In this document: positions 40,804 to 52,023 of the stretch, in pieces | Layout of the letters: each line of letters starts with the position of its first letter | How positions within the stretch are numbered: position 1 is the first letter of the stretch | Assembly: GCF_020103725.1 (NCBI RefSeq) | Contig: NZ_JAHXBG010000005.1 | Location: forward strand, 248,001 to 312,000 | Direction of reading: 5' to 3' | DNA length: 64,000 bases | Source of the DNA: Hyalangium gracile | GTDB lineage: Bacteria > Myxococcota > Myxococcia > Myxococcales > Myxococcaceae | Translations under genes and position numbers: made by a program | Notes under the pieces: generated by a model | The model's database searches: none | Told to the model about the DNA's origin: nothing | What the model saw: only the letters and a program-made list of their open reading frames with translations

Positions 40804-41804
40804 CCCTTACCCAACATCTTGATCAGCGCGGTTCCATCATCGGTCCGGAAGCGGAGCTTGCGCCCCGCGCTTCCCCCCAGGTCCTCGGCGAGGATGGGAA
40901 TGCCCAGCCCCTCGAGCAGCCGCCGGGCCACCTCGGCGTTGCGCTGGCCCAGGCCCGGCTTCGCCCCCGGAGGAGGCGGCCCCGCCATGTGCGCGCCGCC
41001 GAACACCTTCGCCCGCAGGTGCTGGCGCTGGCTGCCCAGCCGCTCCAGCTCCTTCAGGAGCATGGGAATGGCGGACTCTCCATGGCGACCGCTGGGCTGC
41101 TGGCCCTCGAGCACCGAGGGCAGCAGGAAGTGGTTCACTCCGCCCATGCGCAGCTGCTCGTCCCAGAGACACACGGCCACGCACGAGCCCAGGATCGTCG
41201 TCACCTCCGTGGGGCGCGCCGCGGCCACCAGGCCCCCGGGCTCGAGGTACACGGTCCGCACGCCCACGAGCTCGCCCGCCAGGGGCGCGGACGCCACCGG
41301 CGTGCTTGGGATGATGACGTTCCTGGGCCGCACCGCGAGCGCCGGGACGCCCCGCTCGGAGAGCAGATCCAGCAGCTCGAGATCCTCGTCGTTGAGCCCG
41401 CGCTTCTGCGGGAGCATCCGGAAGAGCGCGAGCACCCCGTGCACCTGCCTCCGGGCCACCAGCGGGATGCAGGCGGTCATCCCCAGCTCGTGGGGGCTGG
41501 CGCCGATGGAGCTGGTCCGGCCCAGCAGGTACGCCACCCCATGACGGGCGACCTGGCCGACGATCCCCTGCGGCACCATGAGGGCCTGGAAGCGCTCCAG
41601 GGAGAGCCCCATCGCCGCGACGGGCAGCAGGCGCCTGCCGTCCTCCTCCACCGCGAAGAGCGCGTACTCCTCGCACCCCAGCAGCTGGGAGATGATCTCC
41701 TCGACCACCTCCAGCACTCCGTCCTCACGGGTGCCGTCCAGCCGTTGGAGGGCGGCAGCCATCCTTGGGCGAAGGACAGGGTCGGGTTTGGGGTCGTGCG
41801 ACAT
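40800..41804 (-). CDS. GAF-CheD fusion, predicted receptor glutamine deamidase
   Basis: 334 residues from the ATG 41804, which shares one base with the TGA of the response regulator. Residues about 20-170 form a GAF-type sensor (EEYALFAVEEDGRRLLPVAA, IVGQVARHGVAYLLG, HGVLALFRM). Residues about 180-334 are a CheD domain with the active-site triad in VTTILGSCVAVCLWDEQ (Thr203, Cys208) and GGVNHFLLP (His225). CheD deamidates receptor glutamines to set methylation sites. The cluster has no cheB, so this enzyme and CheR are the only receptor-modifying enzymes seen. A GAF domain joined to CheD is unusual and could make deamidation respond to a small molecule. Confidence 0.88.
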   Translation of the reverse strand: MSHDPKPDPVLRPRMAAALQRLDGTREDGVLEVVEEIISQLLGCEEYALFAVEEDGRRLLPVAAMGLSLERFQALMVPQGIVGQVARHGVAYLLGRTSSIGASPHELGMTACIPLVARRQVHGVLALFRMLPQKRGLNDEDLELLDLLSERGVPALAVRPRNVIIPSTPVASAPLAGELVGVRTVYLEPGGLVAAARPTEVTTILGSCVAVCLWDEQLRMGGVNHFLLPSVLEGQQPSGRHGESAIPMLLKELERLGSQRQHLRAKVFGGAHMAGPPPPGAKPGLGQRNAEVARRLLEGLGIPILAEDLGGSAGRKLRFRTDDGTALIKMLGKG

Positions 41805-42178
41805 CAGTGTCCCAGGAAGCTCTCGATCTTGGCCCGGAGCTCGTTCCCATCGAAGGGCTTGGTCACATAGTCGCTGCAGCCGCTTTCGTACCCTCGCTCG
41901 ACGTTGTCGGAGCCGCCGCGGGTGGTCACCAGGATGATGGGCGTGGTGCGCGTGGCCTCCTCGGCTCGCAGGCGCCGGCACACCTCGAAGCCGTCCATGC
42001 CGGGCATCACCACGTCCATGAGGATGAGCTCCGGACGCACCAAGAGAGCCGTCTCCACCGCCTCCTGACCGCTGGTGGCGCTGAGCAGCTCATAGGGCCC
42101 GTCCTGGAGCAACAGCCGCTCCATCAACAAGACGGTGGGCGAATCGTCAACGAGCAGGATCTTCTTGGGAACGGCCAT
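41804..42178 (-). CDS. CheY-like single-domain response regulator
   Basis: 124 residues, one complete receiver domain. The acidic pair is in ILLVDDSPTV, the phosphoacceptor Asp in LILMDVVMPGMDG, the Thr in IILVTT and the Lys in DYVTKPFD, so it is a normal phospho-receiver. It heads the six-gene chemosensory run and is the probable CheA target. There is no output domain, so it must act by binding another protein. Which process it steers (motility, development or gene expression) cannot be read from the window. Confidence 0.95.
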   Translation of the reverse strand: MAVPKKILLVDDSPTVLLMERLLLQDGPYELLSATSGQEAVETALLVRPELILMDVVMPGMDGFEVCRRLRAEEATRTTPIILVTTRGGSDNVERGYESGCSDYVTKPFDGNELRAKIESFLGH

Positions 42179-42351
42179 GACCTCACGTGATCAGGAGTCT
42201 ACCAGTGGCGGAAAGACGTGTCCGCTTCCGTGCCCCCCGCCTGCCGGGCCCCTCCCAGAGGACAGCTTGACTTGTCCAGGCCGCACGTTCCCCATCGGGA
42301 GAGGCGAACTTCGGCTAGTCTGCCCGCCCTCCTGACAGCCATACCCGACCC

Positions 42352-44015
<1,664 letters not shown>

Positions 44016-44019
<4 letters not shown>

Positions 44020-44771
44020 GGCGCTTCGTGAAGACGCTCCTGCCGAGACACGGTGGCCGGGCCCTGGTGCTCATGGCTCTGGCCTGGCTGGTGGGCTGCG
44101 CGCCGTCGACCATGAGCCCCATGGTGATACGGATGGGGCCGGGCCACCCGGAGAACTCGCTCCTTCATGGCGGGCTGCGGACGGGGCCCCGCCTGTCGGC
44201 TCCACTCGCCGCGCGCACCAGCTTCAATCCGAGTGAGCAGAACTTCGCGGGCGATCGCGAGAGCTTCTCGACGCGGCAGTGGTCGATGGCCTACGACCTG
44301 GCGATCACCAGACCCCTCGGCGAGAAGCTCGCGATGCACATCGGTGTGCAGGGCGAGTTCTATTACCCGGTCCCGCTGCCGGGCTACGGCATCTACGGGG
44401 GTCTCTCGAGCTGGTATGGCACGCCGACCATCGGGGTAGCACCTGCGGTCGTGGTGCGCGGCGCGACGGACTTCGGCATCGAGTCGCGCGGAGGGCCTGG
44501 GACCATCCTCGGGACCGAGGCGTCCGCCTCCTTCTACTTCAATCCCGAGAAGCGGGTGTCGGTGGGCCTGGTCCCCTTCCTCGGAGTCCACCAGGTCTTC
44601 TCTCGAACCGACGCGCGCTCCACCTCGCTCTATTACGGGGGAGCGATGGTGATGCAGTTTCCCCTGGGCGGGAAGGACAGCATCGAGCTGTCCGGTGGCT
44701 TCGGTCGGGTGAAGGCGAGTGGCGAGGCGGGCTGGAACGCGCCCATCCTCGGCGCTCGCTGGGCGCGCTGA
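44016..44771 (+). CDS. Envelope lipoprotein, beta-rich, between hutU and hutI
   Basis: 251 residues from a GTG that overlaps the hutU stop. An N-terminal signal ends in a lipobox ([16 protein letters not shown]). The mature part alternates polar and hydrophobic residues with many Gly and Tyr ([69 protein letters not shown]), the pattern of a small outer-membrane beta barrel. It is not a known hut enzyme. It might aid uptake of histidine or urocanate, but only position supports that. A GTG at 44028 is an alternative start. Confidence 0.78.
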
Positions 44772-44813
44772 GCGTCTCGGGCCACCCGCCCGCCCATCAT
44801 CAGGAGCGAGAAC

Positions 44814-46079
44814 ATGGAGCCGCTGGAGCTGCTCATCCGCAACACCTCCGAGGTGCTCACCGTGGAGGGCACCCACCGGGAGCCCGCGGAGCAGGCGCTC
44901 ACGCCCCGGCCTCGCGCGTGCGTGGGCGTGCGCGCGGGGCGCGTGGCCTGGGTGGGAGAAGAGTCCGCGCTGCCCGCTGGCGCCGTCGGGCCGAACACCG
45001 AGGTGCTGGACGCCGAGGGGCGGATGGTGGGCCCCGGCTTCGTGGATCCGCACACGCACCTGGTCTTCGCGGGCGAGCGCTCCACCGAGTTCGATCTGCG
45101 CTGCCAGGGCGCCACCTATCTGCAGATTGCCCAGGCGGGCGGCGGCATCGTCAGCACCGTGCGCGCCACCCGGGCCGCGAGCGAGGAGGAGCTGATCCGC
45201 CTCGCCCTGCCCCGCCTCCGGCGCCTGCTGGAGTACGGCGTGACGACGGCAGAGGTGAAGAGCGGCTATGGGCTGGACGTGGACAGCGAGCTGAAGATGC
45301 TGCGCGTGGTGCGCCGGCTCTCGAGCCTCACGCCGGTGGAGCTGGTGCCCACGCTGCTGTGCGCCCACGCCGTGCCCGAGGAGTTCAAGGGCCGCCGCGA
45401 GGCGTACGTGGACCTCTGCGAGCGGGAGATCCTCCCCGCCGTGGCGCGAGAGGGCCTGGCGCGCTTCTGCGACATCTTCGTCGAGCAGAGCGCCTTCACC
45501 CCGGACGAGGCTCGCCGGCTGCTCACCGCCGCGAAGGCGCTGGGAATGCAGCCCCGGCTGCACGGAGATCAGCTCACCTCGGGCGGAGGCGCGGAGCTGG
45601 CCGCCGAGCTGGGCGCCGCCACCGTGGACCACCTGGAGCACGTGAGCGATGCCGGCATCCACGCGATGGCCGCCGCGGATGTCTCCGCCGTGCTCGTACC
45701 CACCTCCACCCTCTTCCTGCGCATGCGCCCCTACGCCCCTGGCCGGAAGTTGCGTGACGCGGGCGTCAACATTGCTTTGGGCACAAACATCAATCCTGGC
45801 TCGGCGATGACAGAGAATCTTCCCCTGGCCATGGGGCTTGCCTGCCTGGAGAACGGGCTGACAGCGGCGGAGGTGTACTGGGCAACCACCCGAGGCGCCG
45901 CTCTGGCTCTGGGTCTACCCTCTCACGGGCGTCTGGCTTTGGGCGACGTTGCCGACATCGTTATTTTTTCGTGCACAAACTATCGGCACCTGCCCTACCA
46001 CCTCGGAGTGAACCACTCGCGCACGGTGTTGAAAGGCGGGCGTGTTGTCATTCGTGACGGCGTGTCACACTGTGAATAA
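44814..46079 (+). CDS. hutI: Imidazolonepropionase
   Basis: 421 residues of the amidohydrolase superfamily. It opens the imidazolone ring to give N-formimino-glutamate, the step after HutU. Metal and substrate motifs are DPHTHLVFAGERSTEF (H-x-H), a later CAHAVPEEF, LHGDQLTSGGGAELAAE, and VDHLEHVSDAGI. The ATG follows AGGAG. It is third in the hutU-lipoprotein-hutI group and probably co-transcribed. Base composition near its 3' end is noticeably less GC-rich than the rest of the gene, with runs of T around 45960-45970. Confidence 0.95.
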   Translation: MEPLELLIRNTSEVLTVEGTHREPAEQALTPRPRACVGVRAGRVAWVGEESALPAGAVGPNTEVLDAEGRMVGPGFVDPHTHLVFAGERSTEFDLRCQGATYLQIAQAGGGIVSTVRATRAASEEELIRLALPRLRRLLEYGVTTAEVKSGYGLDVDSELKMLRVVRRLSSLTPVELVPTLLCAHAVPEEFKGRREAYVDLCEREILPAVAREGLARFCDIFVEQSAFTPDEARRLLTAAKALGMQPRLHGDQLTSGGGAELAAELGAATVDHLEHVSDAGIHAMAAADVSAVLVPTSTLFLRMRPYAPGRKLRDAGVNIALGTNINPGSAMTENLPLAMGLACLENGLTAAEVYWATTRGAALALGLPSHGRLALGDVADIVIFSCTNYRHLPYHLGVNHSRTVLKGGRVVIRDGVSHCE

Positions 46080-46175
46080 CAGGAGGGGCCCCGACTTCTT
46101 GACAGTGAGCATGGCTCCGAGAGACACAGAATGTGCCGTCGGGGCCGGCTGTCATTATTCCGTCGACCGAACGCT

Positions 46176-47000
46176 ATGTGCCGTCTCTTTGGATTCCGCT
46201 CTGCTGTTCCCGCTGCTGTCCATCCGGCGCTGGTGACCGAGAAGAACTCGCTCGTCATCCAGTCACGCGAGCACAAGGATGGATGGGGAATCGCGGCCTA
46301 TGGAGTCGAGCAGCGCCCCACGGTGGCGCACGGCGTCGGTCCGGCGCACAGTGATCCCGACTTCCACCGCGTGAGCAGTCTGGTGTCGTCACATACGGTG
46401 GTGGCGCACGTGCGACAGGCCTCGGTGGGCGGAGTGGAGCTGCGCAACTCGCACCCGTTCCTGTTCGGCCCGTGGTCCTTCGTGCACAACGGGACGCTGC
46501 GCAACTTCGATCGCCACCGCAAGGCGGTCGAGTCGCTCGTCCGCTCGGATCTGGCCGCGAACATCCGCGGCACGACGGACTCCGAGCGCTGCTTTCACCT
46601 CTTCCTCACGCGGATGGCCACGCGCAGCTCGCTGGAGGGCGCGGTGCGGCTGGAGGATGTGGCGGCCTCGCTGGCCGAGACGATGGAGCTGGTGGCCAAC
46701 ATCACGGATGAGCCCGGCCAGGATCGCTCGGCGATGAACTTCCTCGTCACCAACGGCGAGGTGATGGTGGCCACGCGCCGCAACCGGACGCTGTTCGTGT
46801 CGGACGGGCGCCGCTCGACGTCGTGCACCGCGGCCCCGCTCCAGCACGGCACGCGGCTGGGTCAGCTCCTCATCGCGAGCGAGGTGCTGTGCGGCAACCA
46901 GACCGCGTGGAACGAGGTCTCCGAGGACGAGGTCATCGGCGTCGACGGCCGCCTCGTGCTGCACCGCTGGCGGCTCTCGGAGTTCGCCCTCTCCCGCTGA
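46176..47000 (+). CDS. Class II glutamine amidotransferase (GATase_4 type)
   Basis: 274 residues from the ATG 46176. Cys2 of MCRLFGFRS is the N-terminal nucleophile of class II amidotransferases after Met removal. The glutaminase core continues with HKDGWGIAAYG, VVAHVRQASVGGVELRNSHP and WSFVHNGTLRNF. Only the glutaminase domain is present, as in EgtC- and DUG3-like hydrolases of gamma-glutamyl compounds, so it probably hydrolyses a gamma-glutamyl amide rather than feeding ammonia to a synthase. The 3' end overlaps a convergent small gene by 68 bp. Confidence 0.9.
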   Translation: MCRLFGFRSAVPAAVHPALVTEKNSLVIQSREHKDGWGIAAYGVEQRPTVAHGVGPAHSDPDFHRVSSLVSSHTVVAHVRQASVGGVELRNSHPFLFGPWSFVHNGTLRNFDRHRKAVESLVRSDLAANIRGTTDSERCFHLFLTRMATRSSLEGAVRLEDVAASLAETMELVANITDEPGQDRSAMNFLVTNGEVMVATRRNRTLFVSDGRRSTSCTAAPLQHGTRLGQLLIASEVLCGNQTAWNEVSEDEVIGVDGRLVLHRWRLSEFALSR

Positions 47001-47394
47001 CGGCGCCTCGCCTCGGTGAGGAGCGCAGCCACGAGCTCCCGAGCTGAGCCTCGGATGGAGCCAGCTCCCCGAGCACGTTGAGGGCGTTCTCACGGATGTC
47101 GCGGAACGCGCTCTTCAGGCCATGAGGCGCCAGCTGCTCCACGTCCTCGAGCTCCGAGCCCGCGTGCAGGGCCTCCACGAGCCTGCGATCCACGCCTCCA
47201 TGCGCCTTCCCGGACGGGCTTGCGAAGCGGAGGAACACGGGGACGAAGAAGTGATCGCACGCATCGCTCGGGGTCATCTTCCCCGCCTCGACGGCCTCCG
47301 CGAGCCCCAAGGCGATGGTGGCCAGGAGCTTCTCCACCTCCTCCTTCCCTTGCGCCCTCAGCTCGAGCTTCACCGCTCTGGATGACCTCTTCAT
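46933..47394 (-). CDS. Small hypothetical protein, antisense overlap with the amidotransferase
   Basis: 153 residues. The first 110 have ordinary alpha-helical composition (VKLELRAQGKEEVEKLLATI, GLAEAVEAGKMTPSDACDHF, DVEQLAPHGLKSAFRDIREN). The last 40 are Arg/Gly/Ser-rich (SSPRRGAVSGRGRTPRAASG) and lie where the frame is antisense to the amidotransferase. The tail may therefore be an accidental extension after a lost stop. I do not recognise the family. It is upstream of, and on the same strand as, nothing close; tsaE begins its own run from the other side. Confidence 0.65.
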   Translation of the reverse strand: MKRSSRAVKLELRAQGKEEVEKLLATIALGLAEAVEAGKMTPSDACDHFFVPVFLRFASPSGKAHGGVDRRLVEALHAGSELEDVEQLAPHGLKSAFRDIRENALNVLGELAPSEAQLGSSWLRSSPRRGAVSGRGRTPRAASGAARGGRRRR

Positions 47395-47421
47395 GGGCCT
47401 CTCCCAGGTCGCCTGTACGCC

Positions 47422-47907
47422 TCAAGCCAGCCACGCGGAGAGCAGCTCCGCGGGCCTTCGCCCGAATGCCTCGGCATGCAGCTCGCGCGCGTCCTCGGCC
47501 ACGGGCCTGAGGGTGAGGCGCAGATACTCGCGTGGCGCTGCCTCGGGGACCTTGTCCAGCCACTCCACCAGCACGGCGCCGTCGCCACCGAGCAGATCGA
47601 GGAAGCCGGTGGCGTACAGCTCGTCATAGTCGGCGATGCGGTAGAGGTCCGCGTGGTACAGCGGGATGCGGCCCCGGTACGGGTAGACGATGGCGAAGGT
47701 GGGGCTGGCCACCTCCGAGCGCGGCACCTGGGCGCCCTCGGCCACGCCGCGCACCAGGTGCGTCTTGCCCGCGCCCAGATCGCCGATGAGTCCGACGAAG
47801 TCTCCCGGCTGGAGCAGCTGGCCCAGCCGCACGCCGAGCCGATGCGTCTCCTCGGGAGACTCCGAGCGCACGGTCCGAGTCAGCGTGGGAGTGCTCATCG
47901 ATCCCAC
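47422..47907 (-). CDS. tsaE: TsaE, tRNA threonylcarbamoyladenosine ATPase
   Basis: 161 residues. P-loop GDLGAGKTHLVRG and the family stretches SPTFAIVYPY, HADLYRIADYDEL and AVLVEWLDKVPEA identify TsaE. It is the ATPase partner of TsaB/TsaD that adds threonylcarbamoyl to A37 of ANN-decoding tRNAs. Its start overlaps the nnrD/E gene by 13 bp, so translation is coupled. It closes the long one-strand run from tilS. Confidence 0.93.
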   Translation of the reverse strand: MGSMSTPTLTRTVRSESPEETHRLGVRLGQLLQPGDFVGLIGDLGAGKTHLVRGVAEGAQVPRSEVASPTFAIVYPYRGRIPLYHADLYRIADYDELYATGFLDLLGGDGAVLVEWLDKVPEAAPREYLRLTLRPVAEDARELHAEAFGRRPAELLSAWLA

Positions 47908-49427
47908 CGCACCCAGACATCGCAGAGCCCCTTGATGATGTCTCCCGCGATGAGCCCCACCTTCCCGCGTCGCTTCGCCGCGAGATCTCCGGCCAGGCCG
48001 TGGGTGTAGACGGCGGCCCAGATGGCCTGGGGGACTCGGAGCCCCTGCCCGAGGAACGCGCCACAGATGCCGGAGAGCACATCTCCCGAGCCTCCCGTGG
48101 CCATGCCCGGGTTGCCCGTGGGGTTGACGAAGATCTCCCCGTCCGGGCCCGCGATGAGCGTCCTTGCTCCCTTGAGCACCACCGTCACCTGGTGCTCCGT
48201 GGCGAGCTGCCGAGCCAGCTCCAACCGGTGGGCCTGGACCTCCTTCGTGGAGCGCCGGGTGAGCCGGGCCATCTCTCCCGGATGAGGGGTGAGCACGAGC
48301 GGTCCCTTCGCCTTGCGCAGGACGCTCAGGTCCTCCGCCACGGCGTTGAGCGCATCCGCATCGAGCACCGCGGGGATCTCCACCCGCGAGAGCAGCTCGC
48401 CGATGAGGCGCCCCGTCTCGGGCCCCCGAGGGATGCCGGGCCCCATGACGAGCGCGTCCTTCCCCTCGGCGGCGGCCACCAGCGGCTCCAAATCCGCGAG
48501 GCCCAGCGGCCCGGCGCCCTCCAGGGGAACACCCATGATCTCGGGAGCGTGGGCGAGCACGGCGTCCACGAGCTCCCCGCGCGTCGCCACGGAGACGAGC
48601 CCCGCGCCGGACCGCAGCGCCGCTCGAGCCACGAGCGCCGCGGCTCCTGACTTCCCGCGACTCCCCGCCACGACCACGACGTGGCCGTAGGTCCCCTTGT
48701 GGGTGTCCGCACGGCGAGCCGGGAGCGCCTCCCGAGCGTCGGCCTCCTCCACGAGCCGCAGCACCGGCCCCGTGAGCCCCTGGGCCGCCGCGGCGCTCAG
48801 GCCGATGTCCACGCGCACGAGCTCACCGCAGAGGGATGCGCCCGGCTCCAGGATCTGCCCTCGCTTGAGCAGGCCGAAGGACACCGTGACATCCGCCTCC
48901 ACGCAGGGCGTGAAGGCCTCCCCCGTGTCGCTCTGCAACCCCGAGGGCACATCCGCGGCAACCACCTTCGCCCCGGCCTGGCGCCACTGGCCAATCCGTC
49001 CGATGGCCTCGGCGAAGGCTCCTTCGGGCGCACGGCTGAGCCCGGTGCCAAAGATGGCATCCACGACCACGTCCCCAGCGCCGACCTCCGGGAGAGCCTC
49101 CAGCGCCTGCGGAGAGACGCCATAGGCCTCGAGCGCCTGCAGGTTGCGCCGGGCCTCGGACGTCATCTTCCCCCGATCCCCCACCATCGCCACGGCCACC
49201 CGAGCGCCGCCCTCCTCGAGGAACCGCGCCGCCACCAGCCCATCACCCCCGTTGTTCCCCGGCCCGCAGACGACGAGGAAGCGCCCGCCCTCCCCCGCCA
49301 CGCTCCGCGCCACCTTCGCCAGCTCGCGACCCGCGTTCTCCATGAGCAGCGCCGAGGGCATCCCGAAGCGGGTCTCGGCGGCCTGCTCGGCCTCGCGCAT
49401 CTGCGCGGCGGTCAGGACGCTCTGCAT
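47895..49427 (-). CDS. nnr: Bifunctional NAD(P)H-hydrate epimerase / ADP-dependent dehydratase
   Basis: 510 residues in two domains. The N-terminal epimerase domain (about 1-210) has VVCGPGNNGGDGLVAAR, VVDAIFGTGLSR and the Asp/Ser site typical of YjeF_N. The C-terminal ribokinase-like dehydratase (about 225-510) has GHVVVVAGSRGKSGAAALVA, DADALNAVAED, TPHPGEMARL and TGNPGMATGGSGDVLSG. It repairs hydrated, damaged NADH and NADPH. It abuts acpS (stop 49428) and overlaps tsaE by 13 bp. Confidence 0.95.
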   Translation of the reverse strand: MQSVLTAAQMREAEQAAETRFGMPSALLMENAGRELAKVARSVAGEGGRFLVVCGPGNNGGDGLVAARFLEEGGARVAVAMVGDRGKMTSEARRNLQALEAYGVSPQALEALPEVGAGDVVVDAIFGTGLSRAPEGAFAEAIGRIGQWRQAGAKVVAADVPSGLQSDTGEAFTPCVEADVTVSFGLLKRGQILEPGASLCGELVRVDIGLSAAAAQGLTGPVLRLVEEADAREALPARRADTHKGTYGHVVVVAGSRGKSGAAALVARAALRSGAGLVSVATRGELVDAVLAHAPEIMGVPLEGAGPLGLADLEPLVAAAEGKDALVMGPGIPRGPETGRLIGELLSRVEIPAVLDADALNAVAEDLSVLRKAKGPLVLTPHPGEMARLTRRSTKEVQAHRLELARQLATEHQVTVVLKGARTLIAGPDGEIFVNPTGNPGMATGGSGDVLSGICGAFLGQGLRVPQAIWAAVYTHGLAGDLAAKRRGKVGLIAGDIIKGLCDVWVRWDR

Positions 49428-49805
49428 TCAGGGCCGCTCCTGCAGGATGACGGTGGCCGCGGCCACCCCTGCGTCATGGGTCATCGTCAGCAGGGCGTCC
49501 ACGCGCCGCTGCTCCATCACCTCGCGAGCCACGCCGGAGAGCGCGAAGCGCGGCATCCCCGTGCCCCGCACCACCTCCATGTCCCTCCAGCGGATGCCCG
49601 GCGGCGCCCCCAGCGCCTTCACCAGCGCCTCCTTGGCGGCGAAGCGCGCGGCGTAGGCACTGGCGGCATCGGCCCGCTCGCCGCACAGGGCCCGCTCGGC
49701 GTCCGTGTACACGCGCTCCAGGAACTTCTGCGCGCGCGGGCCCTGGAGGATGCGCTGGATGCGCTCCACCGAGCAGATGTCCATCCCCAGGCCGACGATC
49801 GCCAT
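49428..49805 (-). CDS. acpS: Holo-acyl-carrier-protein synthase
   Basis: 125 residues, the usual AcpS size. IVGLGMDICSVERIQRIL carries the conserved Asp and RFAAKEALVKALG the metal-binding Glu of the family. It transfers 4'-phosphopantetheine from CoA to ACP Ser, activating fatty-acid and possibly polyketide carrier proteins. It ends directly against the nnr gene start and begins 4 bp after pdxJ, a common pdxJ-acpS pairing in bacteria. Confidence 0.95.
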   Translation of the reverse strand: MAIVGLGMDICSVERIQRILQGPRAQKFLERVYTDAERALCGERADAASAYAARFAAKEALVKALGAPPGIRWRDMEVVRGTGMPRFALSGVAREVMEQRRVDALLTMTHDAGVAAATVILQERP

Positions 49806-49809
49806 CGCC

Positions 49810-50535
49810 CTACTCCGCGTTGCGCATCAGCTCCAGCATCTCACGTACCGCCCGCTCGAAGCCCACCAGCACCGCCCGGCCCACGATGGCGTGCCCGATG
49901 TTCAACTCATCGATCTCCCGGATGCGGGCGATCGGCTGCACGTTGTCGTAGTTGAGCCCGTGACCCGCGGCCACGCTCATGCCCAGCTTCGCGGCGGCCT
50001 TCGCCGCGTCCACGATGCGGCTCAGCTCCCGCCCGCGCTCGCGCTCGTTGCGCGCCTCGCAGTAGCGCCCGGTGTGGATCTCGATCCGGTCCGCGTCCAC
50101 CTTGTGCGCCGCGCGGATCTGATCCAGGTCCGGATCGATGAACAGCGAGACGGTGATCTCCCCGTCCTTCAGGTTCTTGATGATCTTCGCCACGTGCTCG
50201 CGCTGGCCGGCGATGTCCAGCCCGCCCTCGGTGGTGAGCTCCTCGCGCCGCTCGGGCACCAGCGTCACCACGTCCGGCTTGTACTCGTAGGCGATCTTCA
50301 CCATCTCCGCGGTGGCGGCCATCTCCAGGTTCAGCAGCGTCTGGCACGTCTCCCGGAGGATGCGCAGGTCGCGATCCTGGATGTGGCGCCTGTCCTCGCG
50401 CAGGTGGATGGTGATCTGCTGCGCTCCAGCCAGCTCGGCCAGGGCCGCCGCCGTCACCGGATCCGGGTACGTGGTGCGCCGCGCCTGCCGCAGCGTCGCC
50501 ACGTGGTCCACGTTCACACCCAATCGCTGTCCCAT
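49810..50535 (-). CDS. pdxJ: Pyridoxine 5'-phosphate synthase
   Basis: 241 residues. [23 protein letters not shown] is family-defining, followed by [34 protein letters not shown] and GHGLNYDN. It condenses 3-amino-2-oxopropyl phosphate with 1-deoxyxylulose 5-phosphate in vitamin B6 synthesis. It is the fourth gene from the end of the run and 96 bp after glmM, a gap that holds two GC-rich hairpins. Confidence 0.96.
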   Translation of the reverse strand: MGQRLGVNVDHVATLRQARRTTYPDPVTAAALAELAGAQQITIHLREDRRHIQDRDLRILRETCQTLLNLEMAATAEMVKIAYEYKPDVVTLVPERREELTTEGGLDIAGQREHVAKIIKNLKDGEITVSLFIDPDLDQIRAAHKVDADRIEIHTGRYCEARNERERGRELSRIVDAAKAAAKLGMSVAAGHGLNYDNVQPIARIREIDELNIGHAIVGRAVLVGFERAVREMLELMRNAE

Positions 50536-50562
50536 GGGCCGCTCCTCACGCGCGGAGGACCC

Positions 50563-50612
50563 GGGGCCTGTCGGCCCCCATCCGCGCCGGTCCCTCTATT
50601 GGGGGCCGGCGC
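50563..50612. other. Two GC-rich hairpins in the glmM-pdxJ gap
   Basis: GGGGCC (50563-50568) pairs with GGCCCC (50573-50578), and GCGCCGG (50584-50590) pairs with CCGGCGC (50606-50612). No T tract follows on either strand, so these are not clear terminators. They lie in the leader of pdxJ and could mark an RNA-processing or partial read-through point. Confidence 0.4.
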
Positions 50613-50631
50613 TCGGATGTCAACAACACAC

Positions 50632-52023
50632 TCAGTTCAGGGCCTTGGAGAGCGCCTCGGCGATCTCCCGGGCGTACGCCTCGTTGCGCGCGCCGTCCTC
50701 GCCCTCGATGAGGATGCGGACCTTGGGCTCGGTGCCCGAGAAGCGCACCAGCACGCGGCCCGCGTTGCCCAGCCGCTGCTCCACGCTCTGGATGACCTTC
50801 ATCACCTCGGGCAGCTCGCCCAGCTCGCGCTTCTCCTTCACCACCACGTTCAGCAGCGTCTGCGGCACAGGCTCGAAGATGGAGGCCAGCTCGCTCAGCG
50901 GCTTGCCCTCGCGGCACATCACCGCCAGCAGCTGCAGCGCCGCCAGCGTGCCGTCTCCCGTGGTGGACTGATCCAGGAAGATGAGGTGGCCGCTCTGCTC
51001 GCCACCCAGGTTGTAGCCGTGCTTGCGCATCTCCTCGACGACGTACCGGTCTCCCACGCGGGTGCGAGCCACCTTCACGCCCCAGCGCGACACCGCGCGC
51101 TCCAGGCCGATGTTGCTCATCACCGTGGCCACCAGCGTCTTCTTCTTCAGCTGCTCGCGCGCCACCAGGTTGCCGGTGCAGATGGCCATGATGGCGTCGC
51201 CATCCACCACCTTGCCCTTCTCATCCACGACGATGAGCCGGTCCGCGTCGCCGTCCAGCGCCAGGCCCAGGTGCGCCCCGTGCGCCACCACCGCGCGGGC
51301 CAGGCCCTCCGGGTGCAGCGCGCCGCACTTCTCGTTGATGTTCGTGCCGTCCGGAGACACACCCACCGAGATGACCTTGGCGCCCAGCTCCTCCAGCACC
51401 GCGGGCGCCGTCTTGTAGGCCGCGCCGTTGGCGCAGTCGACGACGATGGTCATCCCCTCCAGCGTCAGCTCGCGCGGGAAGGTGGCCTTGAGGAAGACGA
51501 TGTAGCGGCCGCGGGCGTCATCCAGCCGGAACGCCCGGCCGATGTTGTCCGCCGTGGGCCGGATGGTGTCCATGGCGCCCGAGGACAGCAGCTCCTCGAG
51601 CTTCGCCTCCGTCTCGTCCGGCAGCTTGAAGCCGTCACGCCAGAAGAACTTGATGCCGTTGTCCTGGTACGGGTTGTGCGAGGCGGAGATCACCGCGCCC
51701 GCGTCCGCGCGCATGGACGTGGTGAGGTTGGAGATGCCCGGCGTGGGCAGCGGCCCGGTGAGCCACACGTCCACGCCCATGGAGGTGATGCCCGCGGCCA
51801 GCGCCTGCTCCAGCATGTAGCCGGACAGTCGCGTGTCCTTGCCGATGATCACGCGGTGCCGGTGCGGCCCGTTGCGAATGAGGTACGCGAGCGCTCGTCC
51901 GAGCTGCATCGCCACCTCGGCCGTCATCGGATGGACGTTCGCCACGCCGCGCACGCCATCCGTGCCAAACAGTCGCTGCGAAGCCCGCTCGTCCTTGGAG
52001 GACATGTTCATCTTGTAAGCCAT
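50632..52023 (-). CDS. glmM: Phosphoglucosamine mutase
   Basis: 463 residues of the phosphohexomutase family. [13 protein letters not shown] opens the fold. The phosphoserine loop is [18 protein letters not shown], the metal site is [10 protein letters not shown] and the sugar-binding loop is [10 protein letters not shown]. It converts glucosamine-6-phosphate to glucosamine-1-phosphate for UDP-GlcNAc, feeding peptidoglycan and lipid A. It follows folP after 156 bp. In many bacteria cdaA and a YbbR gene stand between folP and glmM, but no room for them is present here. Confidence 0.96.
   Translation of the reverse strand: MAYKMNMSSKDERASQRLFGTDGVRGVANVHPMTAEVAMQLGRALAYLIRNGPHRHRVIIGKDTRLSGYMLEQALAAGITSMGVDVWLTGPLPTPGISNLTTSMRADAGAVISASHNPYQDNGIKFFWRDGFKLPDETEAKLEELLSSGAMDTIRPTADNIGRAFRLDDARGRYIVFLKATFPRELTLEGMTIVVDCANGAAYKTAPAVLEELGAKVISVGVSPDGTNINEKCGALHPEGLARAVVAHGAHLGLALDGDADRLIVVDEKGKVVDGDAIMAICTGNLVAREQLKKKTLVATVMSNIGLERAVSRWGVKVARTRVGDRYVVEEMRKHGYNLGGEQSGHLIFLDQSTTGDGTLAALQLLAVMCREGKPLSELASIFEPVPQTLLNVVVKEKRELGELPEVMKVIQSVEQRLGNAGRVLVRFSGTEPKVRILIEGEDGARNEAYAREIAEALSKALN

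Noticed and set aside
37999..41544. 1181-codon open frame on the plus strand
   Set aside because: It is antisense to MCP, cheA and GAF-CheD, whose motifs are clear. Its composition (His, Arg, Leu, Gln-rich) is that of a GC-rich antisense frame and no domain is recognisable.
46099..46131. TTGACA (46099-46104) ahead of the amidotransferase gene
   Set aside because: No -10-like hexamer at a valid spacing; the best candidate is 21 bp away.
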